DNA of 33,156 nucleotides from Prolixibacteraceae bacterium UBA6029 (GTDB taxonomy: Bacteria; Bacteroidota; Bacteroidia; Bacteroidales; Prolixibacteraceae): positions 1 through 33,156 of the forward strand of contig DIZL01000055.1 of NCBI GenBank assembly GCA_002429385.1. The letters are read 5' to 3'. Below are positions 9,116 to 15,314 of this stretch, one piece after another. The notes beneath the pieces are model-generated. The model did not search any database and was not told where the DNA came from. It saw only the letters and a program-made list of their open reading frames with translations. Within the stretch, counting starts at the first letter, position 1. The number at the start of each line of letters is the position of its first letter. Both the position numbers and the translations under genes were made by a program.

Positions 9116-9697
9116 TTATGAATTCCAAAGCATATTTAATTCTTCTGTCGTCAAAAGTATTGTCAGGGCTTTTAAGTTTTCAAGAGACCTGAAATGTGCT
9201 TCCTGATTGTAGGAGGAGACCGCATCGCTGATGATTACGGGAAAGAACCCCCGGTTTGAGGCATCCCTGGCCGTCGATTCCACTCCAAATTCAGTGGCGA
9301 TTCCTGTGATTATCAAAGTGGTTATCCCCGCATTCCGCAAAAGCTGTTCGAAATTAGTGCCTATAAACATGCTTGCCGTGTTTTTTGGAATCACAATATC
9401 CGAATCCGTTGGTTCAATGGTTAAATCGTATCCGTTCGGTACCTGCTTCAGGGACATCAGTCTCTTCTTCATAAAGTATTTGCGAACAGAAGATTCGAAT
9501 CTCTCCGGAAGCGGAGTAATCTTCGAGAAGATCACCGGCACATTGTTTTTCTTTGCCAATGAGATTACCTTGTTGGTGTGAACTAAGAATTCCTCGGTAT
9601 TAAAAATATTCTGCACCAGCATGTTTTGTACGTCCCAGATCAATAGCGCAGTTTTCCCCTGATTTAGGATTCCTTTCAATTCATCGTTCAGTTCCAT
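9116..9697 (-). CDS. Isochorismatase-fold hydrolase with Gly in place of the catalytic Cys
   Basis: The 193-residue protein spans the complete isochorismatase domain. The first acidic residue is Asp22 in TALLIWDVQNMLV and the conserved lysine is Lys105 in IVIPKNTASMF. The third position of the usual triad, normally Cys in G-x-x-T-x-x-C-V, is Gly138 in TGIATEFGVESTARDA. Cysteine hydrolases of this fold (nicotinamidase, N-carbamoylsarcosine amidase) need that Cys. The isochorismatase/vinyl ether hydrolase branch (PhzD, EntB) acts without it. The protein is therefore more likely a non-amidase hydrolase or a catalytically altered member. It is cytosolic with no signal peptide. It is the last gene of the operon with the nitroreductase and the MFS transporter, 10 bases after the former. 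Confidence 0.88.
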   Translation of the reverse strand: MELNDELKGILNQGKTALLIWDVQNMLVQNIFNTEEFLVHTNKVISLAKKNNVPVIFSKITPLPERFESSVRKYFMKKRLMSLKQVPNGYDLTIEPTDSDIVIPKNTASMFIGTNFEQLLRNAGITTLIITGIATEFGVESTARDASNRGFFPVIISDAVSSYNQEAHFRSLENLKALTILLTTEELNMLWNS

Positions 9698-9707
9698 ATT
9701 ATCTGTT

Positions 9708-10385
9708 TTAGTTGTTTTTTATCGCATATCCAACGGTCTGGCCAAAGAGAACCCGCTGGTCAGACCGTAAGCTCAATTTCTCTTTAAGAGCAGGCTTATT
9801 GCAGTTATGAAACCAGCAGGCAAGTCCCTGCGAAGCGGCAAACAGGTAAACATTACCTGCTATGAGGCCGGTATCGACAAAGTAATATGCCTTTTGAATC
9901 TCGGGATCCTGCAGGCCCGGTTCCTGATAGCCTGCCGTATGCGCCAGTTTATGAATATCCGCCACATAGATAAGGCGGACAGGTGCCCGATCCCCAAAGC
10001 TGGCCTGACCGGCATCAATGGCCATCCTGCGCATGTCTTCACCAATAACCGGCACCAGTTGGTGATGAATTGCATCATAGCGGTACGTGGCTTCTTCCAT
10101 AGCGACATAAATGTCTATTTCCTGAGAGTTACTGGCTGACGCTGCTGTTCTGCCAGGTATGCCAAACGGACCATTTGTGCGGTTTACCCCGCCTGCCGCC
10201 CAGAGCAGATTGGACAGTTCCTGAAGCGACAGTTTACGATCGCTTATTTCCCGGATCGTCTGCCTGTTCTCCAGCGCCTCCTGTAAGGTTTGCCCCTGAT
10301 CAAATACAGGCTTTAACAACCGAATGTGTTGCAGATTCGGCAGTACATCCTTACCCGTTTCATTTTCTTTTTCAATGTCAGCCAT
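9708..10385 (-). CDS. Nitroreductase-family protein, SagB/ThcOx type
   Basis: The protein (about 225 residues from the chosen ATG) is an FMN-binding nitroreductase of the SagB/McbC-like oxidase subgroup. Segments seen are ALENRQTIREISDRKLSLQE (flavin-binding arginines near residue 40), LLWAAGGVNR, the P-G-R-T-A-A-S-A-S-N substrate loop and a C-terminal A-A-S-Q-G-L-A-C-W-F helix. In azole-forming clusters SagB dehydrogenates azolines, but no cyclodehydratase (YcaO) or precursor peptide is nearby. A stand-alone redox role is therefore more likely. The start at 10385 (MADIEKENE) is chosen because GAAGGA lies 4 bases upstream and it limits overlap with the MFS gene to 8 bases. In-frame ATGs at 10397 and 10412 are alternatives. 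It is coupled to its neighbours on both sides. Confidence 0.87.
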   Translation of the reverse strand: MADIEKENETGKDVLPNLQHIRLLKPVFDQGQTLQEALENRQTIREISDRKLSLQELSNLLWAAGGVNRTNGPFGIPGRTAASASNSQEIDIYVAMEEATYRYDAIHHQLVPVIGEDMRRMAIDAGQASFGDRAPVRLIYVADIHKLAHTAGYQEPGLQDPEIQKAYYFVDTGLIAGNVYLFAASQGLACWFHNCNKPALKEKLSLRSDQRVLFGQTVGYAIKNN

Positions 10386-11652
10386 ATATTCCTTCATTTT
10401 TGTTGTGCACATTTATTGCCCTGGTGATCTCAGGAAGTTTGCGGGTGAAGAAAATTGCCCCTGCAATACAGGATATACCTCCGATAAGAATGGTAGATGG
10501 CACTCCTATAAACTTTGCAGAACTACCGGCCAGCAGGCTGCCAAAGGGTGCTGTGCCCATAAAAGCCATGGTGTAAAAACTCATCACCCGTCCGCGCATC
10601 TCATTGCTGACAAGGGTCTGCATAATGGTATTGCTGGTGGCCATTTGCAGCATCATCCCCAGTCCGATGATCACCATAAGTACCAAAGATAATGGAAAAT
10701 AACGCGAAAAAGAAAACAGGATAAGCCCAATTCCAAATGTTGCTGAGGCGATAGGAATTACCTTATCCAGACCGGTAAGGCTTTTACGCCAGGCCAGGTA
10801 AAACGCACCAGACAAGGCTCCAAATCCGGATGCCCCCATCAAAAAGCCGAACGTATGTGATCCTCCGTGAAGGATATCTTTGGCAAAAACAGGCATTAAT
10901 ACCGTGTAGGGCATTCCCATTAAGCTGACCAGCGCCAGTAAAAGAACGGTGTATTTAATGGGTACCGAATTAAAAGTATAGGTAAAACCTTCTTTAAATT
11001 CCGTTAAAACTGAATTGGTGGTCACCTTTTTTTCAAAAGGCGAAACTTTCATGAGTAGCAGCGACCAAATCACAAAAATATAGCTTAAGGCATTGAGCAG
11101 GAAGCAAATCCCCTCTCCTGTAGTGGCAAGAAGTACACCTGCGACAGAGGGTCCGAGTAACCGGGCGCCATTAACCATGGACGAATTGAGAGCGATGGCA
11201 TTACTCAGATCTTCCTTTTTCTCCACCATTTTAACCACAAAGGCCTGACGGGCCGGAATATCGAAAGCATTGACACATCCCAGGAAACTGCTGAGCAGAA
11301 CGATATGCCATACTTCAACCGACTTATTGAAAACCAGTATAGTTAGAATGACAGCCTGCAACATAGCCAGCACCTGAGTGGCAATCAGGATGTGGTATCG
11401 GTTCCACCTGTCGGTGATTACCCCTGCAAAAGGAGATAACAGCAGCGTGGGTATCTGTCCGGCAAATCCAACAAGGCCTAAAAGAAATACAGACTTGGTA
11501 AGATCATAAACCAGCCACGGCATGGCGATGCGTTGAATCCATGTCCCGATCAGCGAAACACTCTGTCCTGCAAAGAATAACCTGTAATTCCGATATTGCA
11601 GTGAACGGAAGATGGATCTTAATCCCGTCGGTTGTGTTTCCTGATCATTCAT
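10378..11652 (-). CDS. MFS transporter (EntS-like, MFS_3 family)
   Basis: The protein, about 424 residues, has twelve hydrophobic segments and the MFS_3 (enterobactin-exporter-like) signature. It has F-R-S-L-Q-Y-R-N-Y-R-L-F-F-A-G-Q near the N-terminus, SLIGTWIQRIAMPWLVYDLT, and the loop 2-3 motif GVITDRWNRYHILIATQ near residue 80. It exports small organic molecules using proton motive force. The start at 11652 (MNDQETQPTG) is preferred over an in-frame ATG at 11727. A full TAnnTTTG box at 11693-11700 would lie inside the longer version, and the extra 25 residues (rich in F, C, Y) do not resemble the family. It is the first gene of an operon with the nitroreductase and isochorismatase-fold genes, suggesting transport of their substrate or product (inference). 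Confidence 0.92.
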   Translation of the reverse strand: MNDQETQPTGLRSIFRSLQYRNYRLFFAGQSVSLIGTWIQRIAMPWLVYDLTKSVFLLGLVGFAGQIPTLLLSPFAGVITDRWNRYHILIATQVLAMLQAVILTILVFNKSVEVWHIVLLSSFLGCVNAFDIPARQAFVVKMVEKKEDLSNAIALNSSMVNGARLLGPSVAGVLLATTGEGICFLLNALSYIFVIWSLLLMKVSPFEKKVTTNSVLTEFKEGFTYTFNSVPIKYTVLLLALVSLMGMPYTVLMPVFAKDILHGGSHTFGFLMGASGFGALSGAFYLAWRKSLTGLDKVIPIASATFGIGLILFSFSRYFPLSLVLMVIIGLGMMLQMATSNTIMQTLVSNEMRGRVMSFYTMAFMGTAPFGSLLAGSSAKFIGVPSTILIGGISCIAGAIFFTRKLPEITRAINVHNKNEGIYG

Positions 11653-11692
11653 GAGGCTCTTCTGTTCCAATAGTCCTTTGTTTATGCAAAAA

Positions 11693-11700
11693 CAAAAGTA
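11693..11700 (-). promoter_or_regulatory. Candidate -7 promoter box for the MFS operon
   Basis: Minus-strand TACTTTTG matches TAnnTTTG exactly. Predicted transcription start is near 11687, giving a leader of about 35 bases before the ATG at 11652. A convincing -33 TTG is not seen. The position helps decide the start codon of the MFS gene. Confidence 0.5.
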
Positions 11701-11940
11701 ATACGATTCACTGAATTGGACGGGCATTTATCCCAAATAACCTTTAAGAAAACTTAAAAGTCATTCGATCTGGTATTGAATGGGTGCGTTAGATTAAATA
11801 TAATTAAGACGGCTGCCTCCATTCGACTCAAACCGTATGATTCAGGATTGATAAACCTTCCACCCTACCTACCGAAACTGCTGATCAGCTGGAAAAAGAC
11901 CTGCCCTTTGGACGGTATCGGAGAGGGTACAAAGTACCAC

Positions 11941-12052
11941 CTTGTGTATACCTTGTGTGTACATTGTGTGTACCTTGTGTGTACCTTATGTGTTCAGAAA
12001 CATATAAAGTACACACAAGGTACACACAATGTACACATACTTTATACTCAAG
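11941..12052. repeat. 112-bp near-perfect palindrome built from 11-bp repeats
   Basis: The left arm is five head-to-tail 11-mers: CTTGTGTATAC (11941), CTTGTGTGTAC (11952), ATTGTGTGTAC (11963), CTTGTGTGTAC (11974) and CTTATGTGTTC (11985). The right arm has the complementary units AAGTACACACA (12007), AGGTACACACA (12018) and ATGTACACATA (12029). Bases 11954-11994 pair with 11999-12039 across a four-base loop (CAGA) with one mismatch and two G-T pairs. Pairing continues to 11941/12052 with four further mismatches. A smaller hairpin with the same GGTAC word lies at 11926-11938. The surrounding spacer 11653-12161 holds no other gene. It could be a cruciform, a long RNA hairpin, a protein-binding array or a terminator for either strand. 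Confidence 0.9.
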
Positions 12053-12161
12053 ACTACTCTCCATTATAGCCCAAATATCATGCTATCCCCGTCCGATAGT
12101 GGCTGCAGCGTATTCCAGCCCGTTGTTTTTTAATAAATTGATAAACCAGGCGCCAAAATCG

Positions 12162-12635
12162 ATGGAAATATTGGTTATTCTAAAATTAATTCGCTTACTT
12201 TCAGGTCTAAAACTATTGTCTGGCATGAAGAATAAGTGGAGAAGTCTGTTTTCATTATCAGCACTGGAAAGTATATATTTTAAAGACAATCAGGATAAGT
12301 TTGAACTGGCTAGTTGTCCCGACTTAGGTACTGACTGCACAAAAACTCTTTCAGCAATTAATGCCAATTTCCTGGCTTCGGAAAGGTATTGGCGCGACAA
12401 GGAATATTCAAGGGCCATTGAGGAATTAAAAAGCGCTTTTTATGCCACCAATGAGATCACAGAGGCCTCATGCGCCGGTTGTGCAGAGCTGATCCGGTCA
12501 ACTATCCTGGAATCATTGGGACATATCCACGAGGATCTGGAGAAAATGAATACAGGGTTGTACCGGAGAAAACGCTTCCAAAACAGTTATGCATTGGCCA
12601 CCGAGACCCTGGATGAATTTCGAAAAGAGACCTGA
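12162..12635 (+). CDS. Hypothetical helical protein
   Basis: The frame encodes about 157 residues from the ATG at 12162; ATG 12225 (MKNKWRSLFSL) is an alternative start. The frame is open further upstream but runs through the 11-bp palindrome, where its translation is a low-complexity C/V/Y/T sequence, so that part is unlikely to be coding. The N-terminus (MEILVILKLIRLLSGLKLL) is hydrophobic. Residues about 50-150 are helical and TPR-like: SERYWRDKEYSRAIEELKSA, then a helix with two cysteines in A-S-C-A-G-C-A, then GHIHEDLEKMNTGLYRRKRF. Coherent charged helices suggest a real protein, perhaps of a conserved Bacteroidota family. I do not recognise it. It stands alone, divergent from the MFS operon and convergent with the LacI gene. 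Confidence 0.6.
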   Translation: MEILVILKLIRLLSGLKLLSGMKNKWRSLFSLSALESIYFKDNQDKFELASCPDLGTDCTKTLSAINANFLASERYWRDKEYSRAIEELKSAFYATNEITEASCAGCAELIRSTILESLGHIHEDLEKMNTGLYRRKRFQNSYALATETLDEFRKET

Positions 12636-12759
12636 GTGCGCATTCAAAGCGAATTTCGATAAATTGATTTACATCCTCAGCGGGACACCTGATAAAAGAG
12701 GGGTTTGATTCAGGCCTGAACAAATCAAACCAGCCAATAAGGGGCAGCTAACTGAATAT

Positions 12760-13788
12760 TTATTTAACCGAAGACTTTCTGACCACCAATTTGGTATTTA
12801 AAACAACCTGGACGGGTTTTGCATCCGGGTTTTCAATGCGGTTAAAAAACAGCCGGGCGGCCTCCTTTCCGATTTCAAAGGTGGGATGCGTAATGGATGT
12901 CAGTGCCGGATCGACTACCGTGGAATGAAATTCATCGGTAAAACCCACCAGCGCCACTTCTTCAGGAATCCTCAGTCCATGGCGTTTTATCTCTTTCATG
13001 GCGGCAAAGGCCACCGTATCGTTGATCCCGAAAATGGCGTCCGGTCGTTTAGGTAACTGAAGCAGATGGGACGTTGCCTCAGTGGCGCCTTCCGAACTCA
13101 TGTTGCATTTGACCAGCAGTTCGGGATCGAAGTCCAGTCCGCAGCTTTCCAATCCGGAGAGATACCCCCGGGTACGTTCCTGCGAGATATTCAGGTGATC
13201 GGGCCCGGCAATGTAAGCGATCCGGCGGAATCCGTTTTTGTAAAAATGACGCGTAATCTTACGGGCGGCATCCATATTGTCGACCACTACCGAAGGAACT
13301 TCACCGGTGCGGCATACCCGGTCAAAGAACACCAGCGGGATATTGTTTCTGATCAGCCGGTCGAAATGCGCATAGCTTTGGGTTTCCTGGCTCAGACAGA
13401 CGATCAGGCCTTCAACCCTTGTTTTCAAAAGGTTTTCGACCGAGCTTATTTCTTTCTGAAGGCTTTCGCTCGAAGAGGCAATCAGGATGTAATAGCCTTT
13501 TTCTTCGGCCACCTGTTCGATGCCTGAAATGATCGACGAATAGAAATGGGTGACCAGGTCAGGAACAATGACCCCGATCATGCGGGTGGCCTGTTTGAGC
13601 AGGCCCATGGCCAGTGGGTTGGGGGTGTAATTCCTTTCCGCAGCCAGCTTCTGTATTTTCAAGGTCATCGCCAGACTAATGTCGGGATGGTTGTTGAGTG
13701 CCCTGGACACCGTTGAAATCGAAACCCCGATTTCGCGTGCCAGATCTTTTAACGAAACATGACTTTTGCCCTTTTCCATGATATTCAA
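12760..13788 (-). CDS. LacI/GalR-family transcriptional regulator
   Basis: The 342-residue protein has the N-terminal LacI helix-turn-helix and hinge: VSLKDLAREIGVSISTVSRA at about 11-30, then L-N-N-H-P-D-I-S and NYTPNPLAMGL. The periplasmic-binding-protein-like effector domain follows (IGVIVPDLVTHFYSSIISGI near residue 72, VDNMDAARKITRHFYKNGFR near 170, PDAIFGINDTVAFAAM near 250, LTSITHPTFEIGKEAARLFF near 300). It normally binds a palindromic operator and releases it on binding a sugar or sugar phosphate. It is divergent from the GDP-sugar operon at 14272, whose 5' region contains several palindromes. Control of itself and of nearby carbohydrate genes is plausible but not shown. Start M1 at 13788; M4 at 13779 is equally possible. 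Confidence 0.93.
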   Translation of the reverse strand: MNIMEKGKSHVSLKDLAREIGVSISTVSRALNNHPDISLAMTLKIQKLAAERNYTPNPLAMGLLKQATRMIGVIVPDLVTHFYSSIISGIEQVAEEKGYYILIASSSESLQKEISSVENLLKTRVEGLIVCLSQETQSYAHFDRLIRNNIPLVFFDRVCRTGEVPSVVVDNMDAARKITRHFYKNGFRRIAYIAGPDHLNISQERTRGYLSGLESCGLDFDPELLVKCNMSSEGATEATSHLLQLPKRPDAIFGINDTVAFAAMKEIKRHGLRIPEEVALVGFTDEFHSTVVDPALTSITHPTFEIGKEAARLFFNRIENPDAKPVQVVLNTKLVVRKSSVK

Positions 13789-13806
13789 TCAAAGCTATTT
13801 ACTTTA

Positions 13807-13814
13807 CAAAGTTA
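13807..13814 (-). promoter_or_regulatory. Candidate -7 box for the LacI-family gene
   Basis: Minus-strand TAACTTTG is an exact TAnnTTTG match. It would start transcription near 13801, leaving a short leader of 13-22 bases. A second exact match (TAGCTTTG, 13790-13797) is too close to the start codon to be used with M1. Confidence 0.4.
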
Positions 13815-13835
13815 ACAGATTATTCAAAACAGAAT

Positions 13836-13870
13836 AGGGATCAGGAATCAGGAAAAAGGAAAAAGGAAAG
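13836..13870. repeat. Purine-rich heptad tandem repeat, 5 copies
   Basis: The units, all 7 bases, are AGGGATC, AGGAATC, AGGAAAA, AGGAAAA and AGGAAAG. The purine-rich run continues in looser form to about 13890. Confidence 0.8.
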
Positions 13871-13920
13871 GGTGATGGGGAGAAGGTGAAAAATGTTCCA
13901 GAACATATTTCATCAGCGCA

Positions 13921-13944
13921 AACCTTTGCGGTAACCTTTGCGGG
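13921..13944. repeat. Duplicated 12-mer
   Basis: AACCTTTGCGGT at 13921-13932 is followed directly by AACCTTTGCGGG at 13933-13944, differing at the last base. Confidence 0.75.
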
Positions 13945-14051
13945 ATTAGTTGATAATGAACCTCTTGCAGGTAGTTAATTTTATGCCAATCTTTGCATCA
14001 GAAATTAAAGGATTCTTCCTGAACCAGAGAATGTATAAATTTTGTTTTCAG

Positions 14052-14217
14052 GTTCCGTCAGGAACAAAATGTGGGTAGAATGAATGAAAATTAAGTGTGT
14101 CTTTTGTCCCGTACGGGACAATCCGAAGCCTGTATATTCGGCATTTCTACCAATATGTTTTCCCTACGGGAAATTATAACACAGCTTCCAGAAATCTGAA
14201 AGTTGCGGGAAGCAACT
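14052..14217. repeat. Cluster of palindromes, probable dispersed intergenic repeat element
   Basis: Hairpins found: GTTCC-GTCA-GGAAC (14052-14065), the perfect 18-bp palindrome TTGTCCCGTACGGGACAA (14104-14121), TTTCCC-TAC-GGGAAA (14159-14173) and AGTTGC-GGGAA-GCAACT (14201-14217). GGTAGAA at 14074-14080 is complemented by TTCTACC at 14145-14151, enclosing the 18-bp palindrome in a larger fold. The combination of GGTAGAA/TTCTACC with GTCCC-TACG-GGGAC hairpins resembles a repeat I associate with intergenic regions of many Bacteroidota genomes. That recollection cannot be checked here. The cluster may also hold operator or mRNA structure for the epimerase gene. Confidence 0.6.
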
Positions 14218-14271
14218 CATTCACCAGGGGGTTTAAACGGAAGAAATAAAAATACACTTAAATAATAGAAG

Positions 14272-15246
14272 ATGAAAAGAATTGTAGTAGCCGGAGCCGG
14301 TGGATTCATTGGTGGCCATCTGACCCGTAAGTTGAAAGACATGGGCAACGATGTACGTGCAGTGGATAAGAAACCAATGAACCAATGGTATCAGGTTCAT
14401 GAAGATGTCGATAACCTGGTCCTTGATTTAACAATCAAAGAAAACTGTTACACCGCTCTGAACGGATATCAGCAGGTATTCAATCTGGCCGCCGACATGG
14501 GTGGAATGGGTTTCATTGAAAATCACAAGGCGGAGTGTATGCTGAGCGTATTGATCAACACCCATTTGCTCATGGCCGCCAAAGATCTGGGCATCGACCG
14601 TTTCTTTTATGCCTCCTCAGCCTGTGTATACAACGGCGACAAACAGAAAGAGACCGACAATCCGGGCCTGAAGGAATCGGATGCATATCCAGCCCAGGCC
14701 GAAGACGGCTACGGATGGGAAAAACTGTTCTCAGAACGCATGTGCCGTCATTTCCGTGAAGATTACGGGATCAACACACGGGTAGCCCGTTTTCACAATG
14801 TCTACGGACCCCACGGAACCTGGGACGGCGGTCGTGAAAAAGCGCCTGCAGCCATGTGCCGCAAAGTGCTGGAGGCCGAATTGTACGGGAAAGATGAAAT
14901 CAACATCTGGGGTGATGGCGAACAAACCCGCAGCTTCATGTACATTACCGATTGCATTGAAGGTATCCTGAAAATCATGTACAGCGATATCATCGAGCCA
15001 CTCAATCTTGGCAGCAGCGAAATGGTCTCGATCAACGAACTGGTCGATATTGTTGAGAAAATCGGGGACATTAAATTAAAGCGCACCTATGATTTGGACG
15101 CCCCTAAAGGTGTTCGCGGACGGAACAGCGACAATACACTGATTTTGGAATTGATGAACTGGGAACCCCGTCTTCCATTGGCCACAGGGATGAAAGAGAC
15201 ATACGACTGGATCAGGACACAAATGGTGACCGGGGGAGTGAAGTAA
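14272..15246 (+). CDS. GDP-mannose 3,5-epimerase-like NAD-dependent epimerase
   Basis: The 324-residue extended short-chain dehydrogenase has a Rossmann motif GAGGFIGG (8-15). Residues known to be essential in plant GDP-mannose 3,5-epimerase are all present: Cys118 in Y-A-S-S-A-C-V-Y (equivalent to Arabidopsis Cys145), Tyr147 and Lys151 in GYGWEK, and Lys190 in GTWDGGREKAPAAMCRK (equivalent to Lys217). DMGGMGFIENHKAE near 75-88 is also characteristic. The plant reaction converts GDP-D-mannose to GDP-L-galactose and GDP-L-gulose. The mannose-1-phosphate guanylyltransferase two genes downstream could supply the substrate. The protein is cytosolic. It is the first gene of the cluster, behind a palindrome-rich leader and divergent from the LacI regulator. 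Bacterial homologues sometimes have other GDP-sugars as substrates, so the exact product is uncertain. Confidence 0.88.
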   Translation: MKRIVVAGAGGFIGGHLTRKLKDMGNDVRAVDKKPMNQWYQVHEDVDNLVLDLTIKENCYTALNGYQQVFNLAADMGGMGFIENHKAECMLSVLINTHLLMAAKDLGIDRFFYASSACVYNGDKQKETDNPGLKESDAYPAQAEDGYGWEKLFSERMCRHFREDYGINTRVARFHNVYGPHGTWDGGREKAPAAMCRKVLEAELYGKDEINIWGDGEQTRSFMYITDCIEGILKIMYSDIIEPLNLGSSEMVSINELVDIVEKIGDIKLKRTYDLDAPKGVRGRNSDNTLILELMNWEPRLPLATGMKETYDWIRTQMVTGGVK

Positions 15247-15250
15247 GAAG

Positions 15251-15278
15251 ACAGGAGACAGGAGACCGGAGACCGGAG
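15251..15278. repeat. Heptad tandem repeat, 4 copies
   Basis: Units ACAGGAG, ACAGGAG, ACCGGAG and ACCGGAG lie in the 68-bp spacer directly after the epimerase stop codon. Confidence 0.85.
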
Positions 15279-15314
15279 TCCACCATTTACCGCACTGTAT
15301 AATAGATTTGAAGA

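Larger units (their letters stand above)
13789..14271. other. 483-bp divergent regulatory spacer rich in repeats and palindromes
   Basis: No gene is seen. From left to right the spacer holds a candidate promoter for the LacI gene, a 7-bp tandem repeat (13836-13870), a duplicated 12-mer (13921-13944), and a cluster of short palindromes (14052-14217) upstream of the epimerase gene. GTTTAAAC near 14230-14240 is a further small palindrome. Confidence 0.7.

Noticed and set aside
10175..10692. Two long plus-strand frames opposite the MFS and nitroreductase genes
   Set aside because: They are antisense shadows of clearly conserved proteins.
11941..12052. CRISPR-like array
   Set aside because: The units are directly abutting 11-mers without spacers, and half are inverted; no cas gene is near.
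11776..12069. Open frame across the palindrome on the plus strand
   Set aside because: Its C-terminal half is the repeat translated; it has no homology-like motif and no promoter. It is considered chance.
11955..12161. In-frame N-terminal extension of the gene at 12162-12635
   Set aside because: It translates the 11-bp palindrome into low-complexity Cys/Val/Tyr/Thr sequence, and the hydrophobic N-terminus at 12162 makes a better start.
13066..13527. 153-codon plus-strand frame inside the LacI gene
   Set aside because: The opposite strand codes for a textbook LacI regulator; the antisense product has no recognisable feature.
13790..13797. TAGCTTTG as the -7 box for the LacI gene
   Set aside because: An exact TAnnTTTG word, but only two bases from the ATG, leaving no leader; the box at 13807-13814 fits better.
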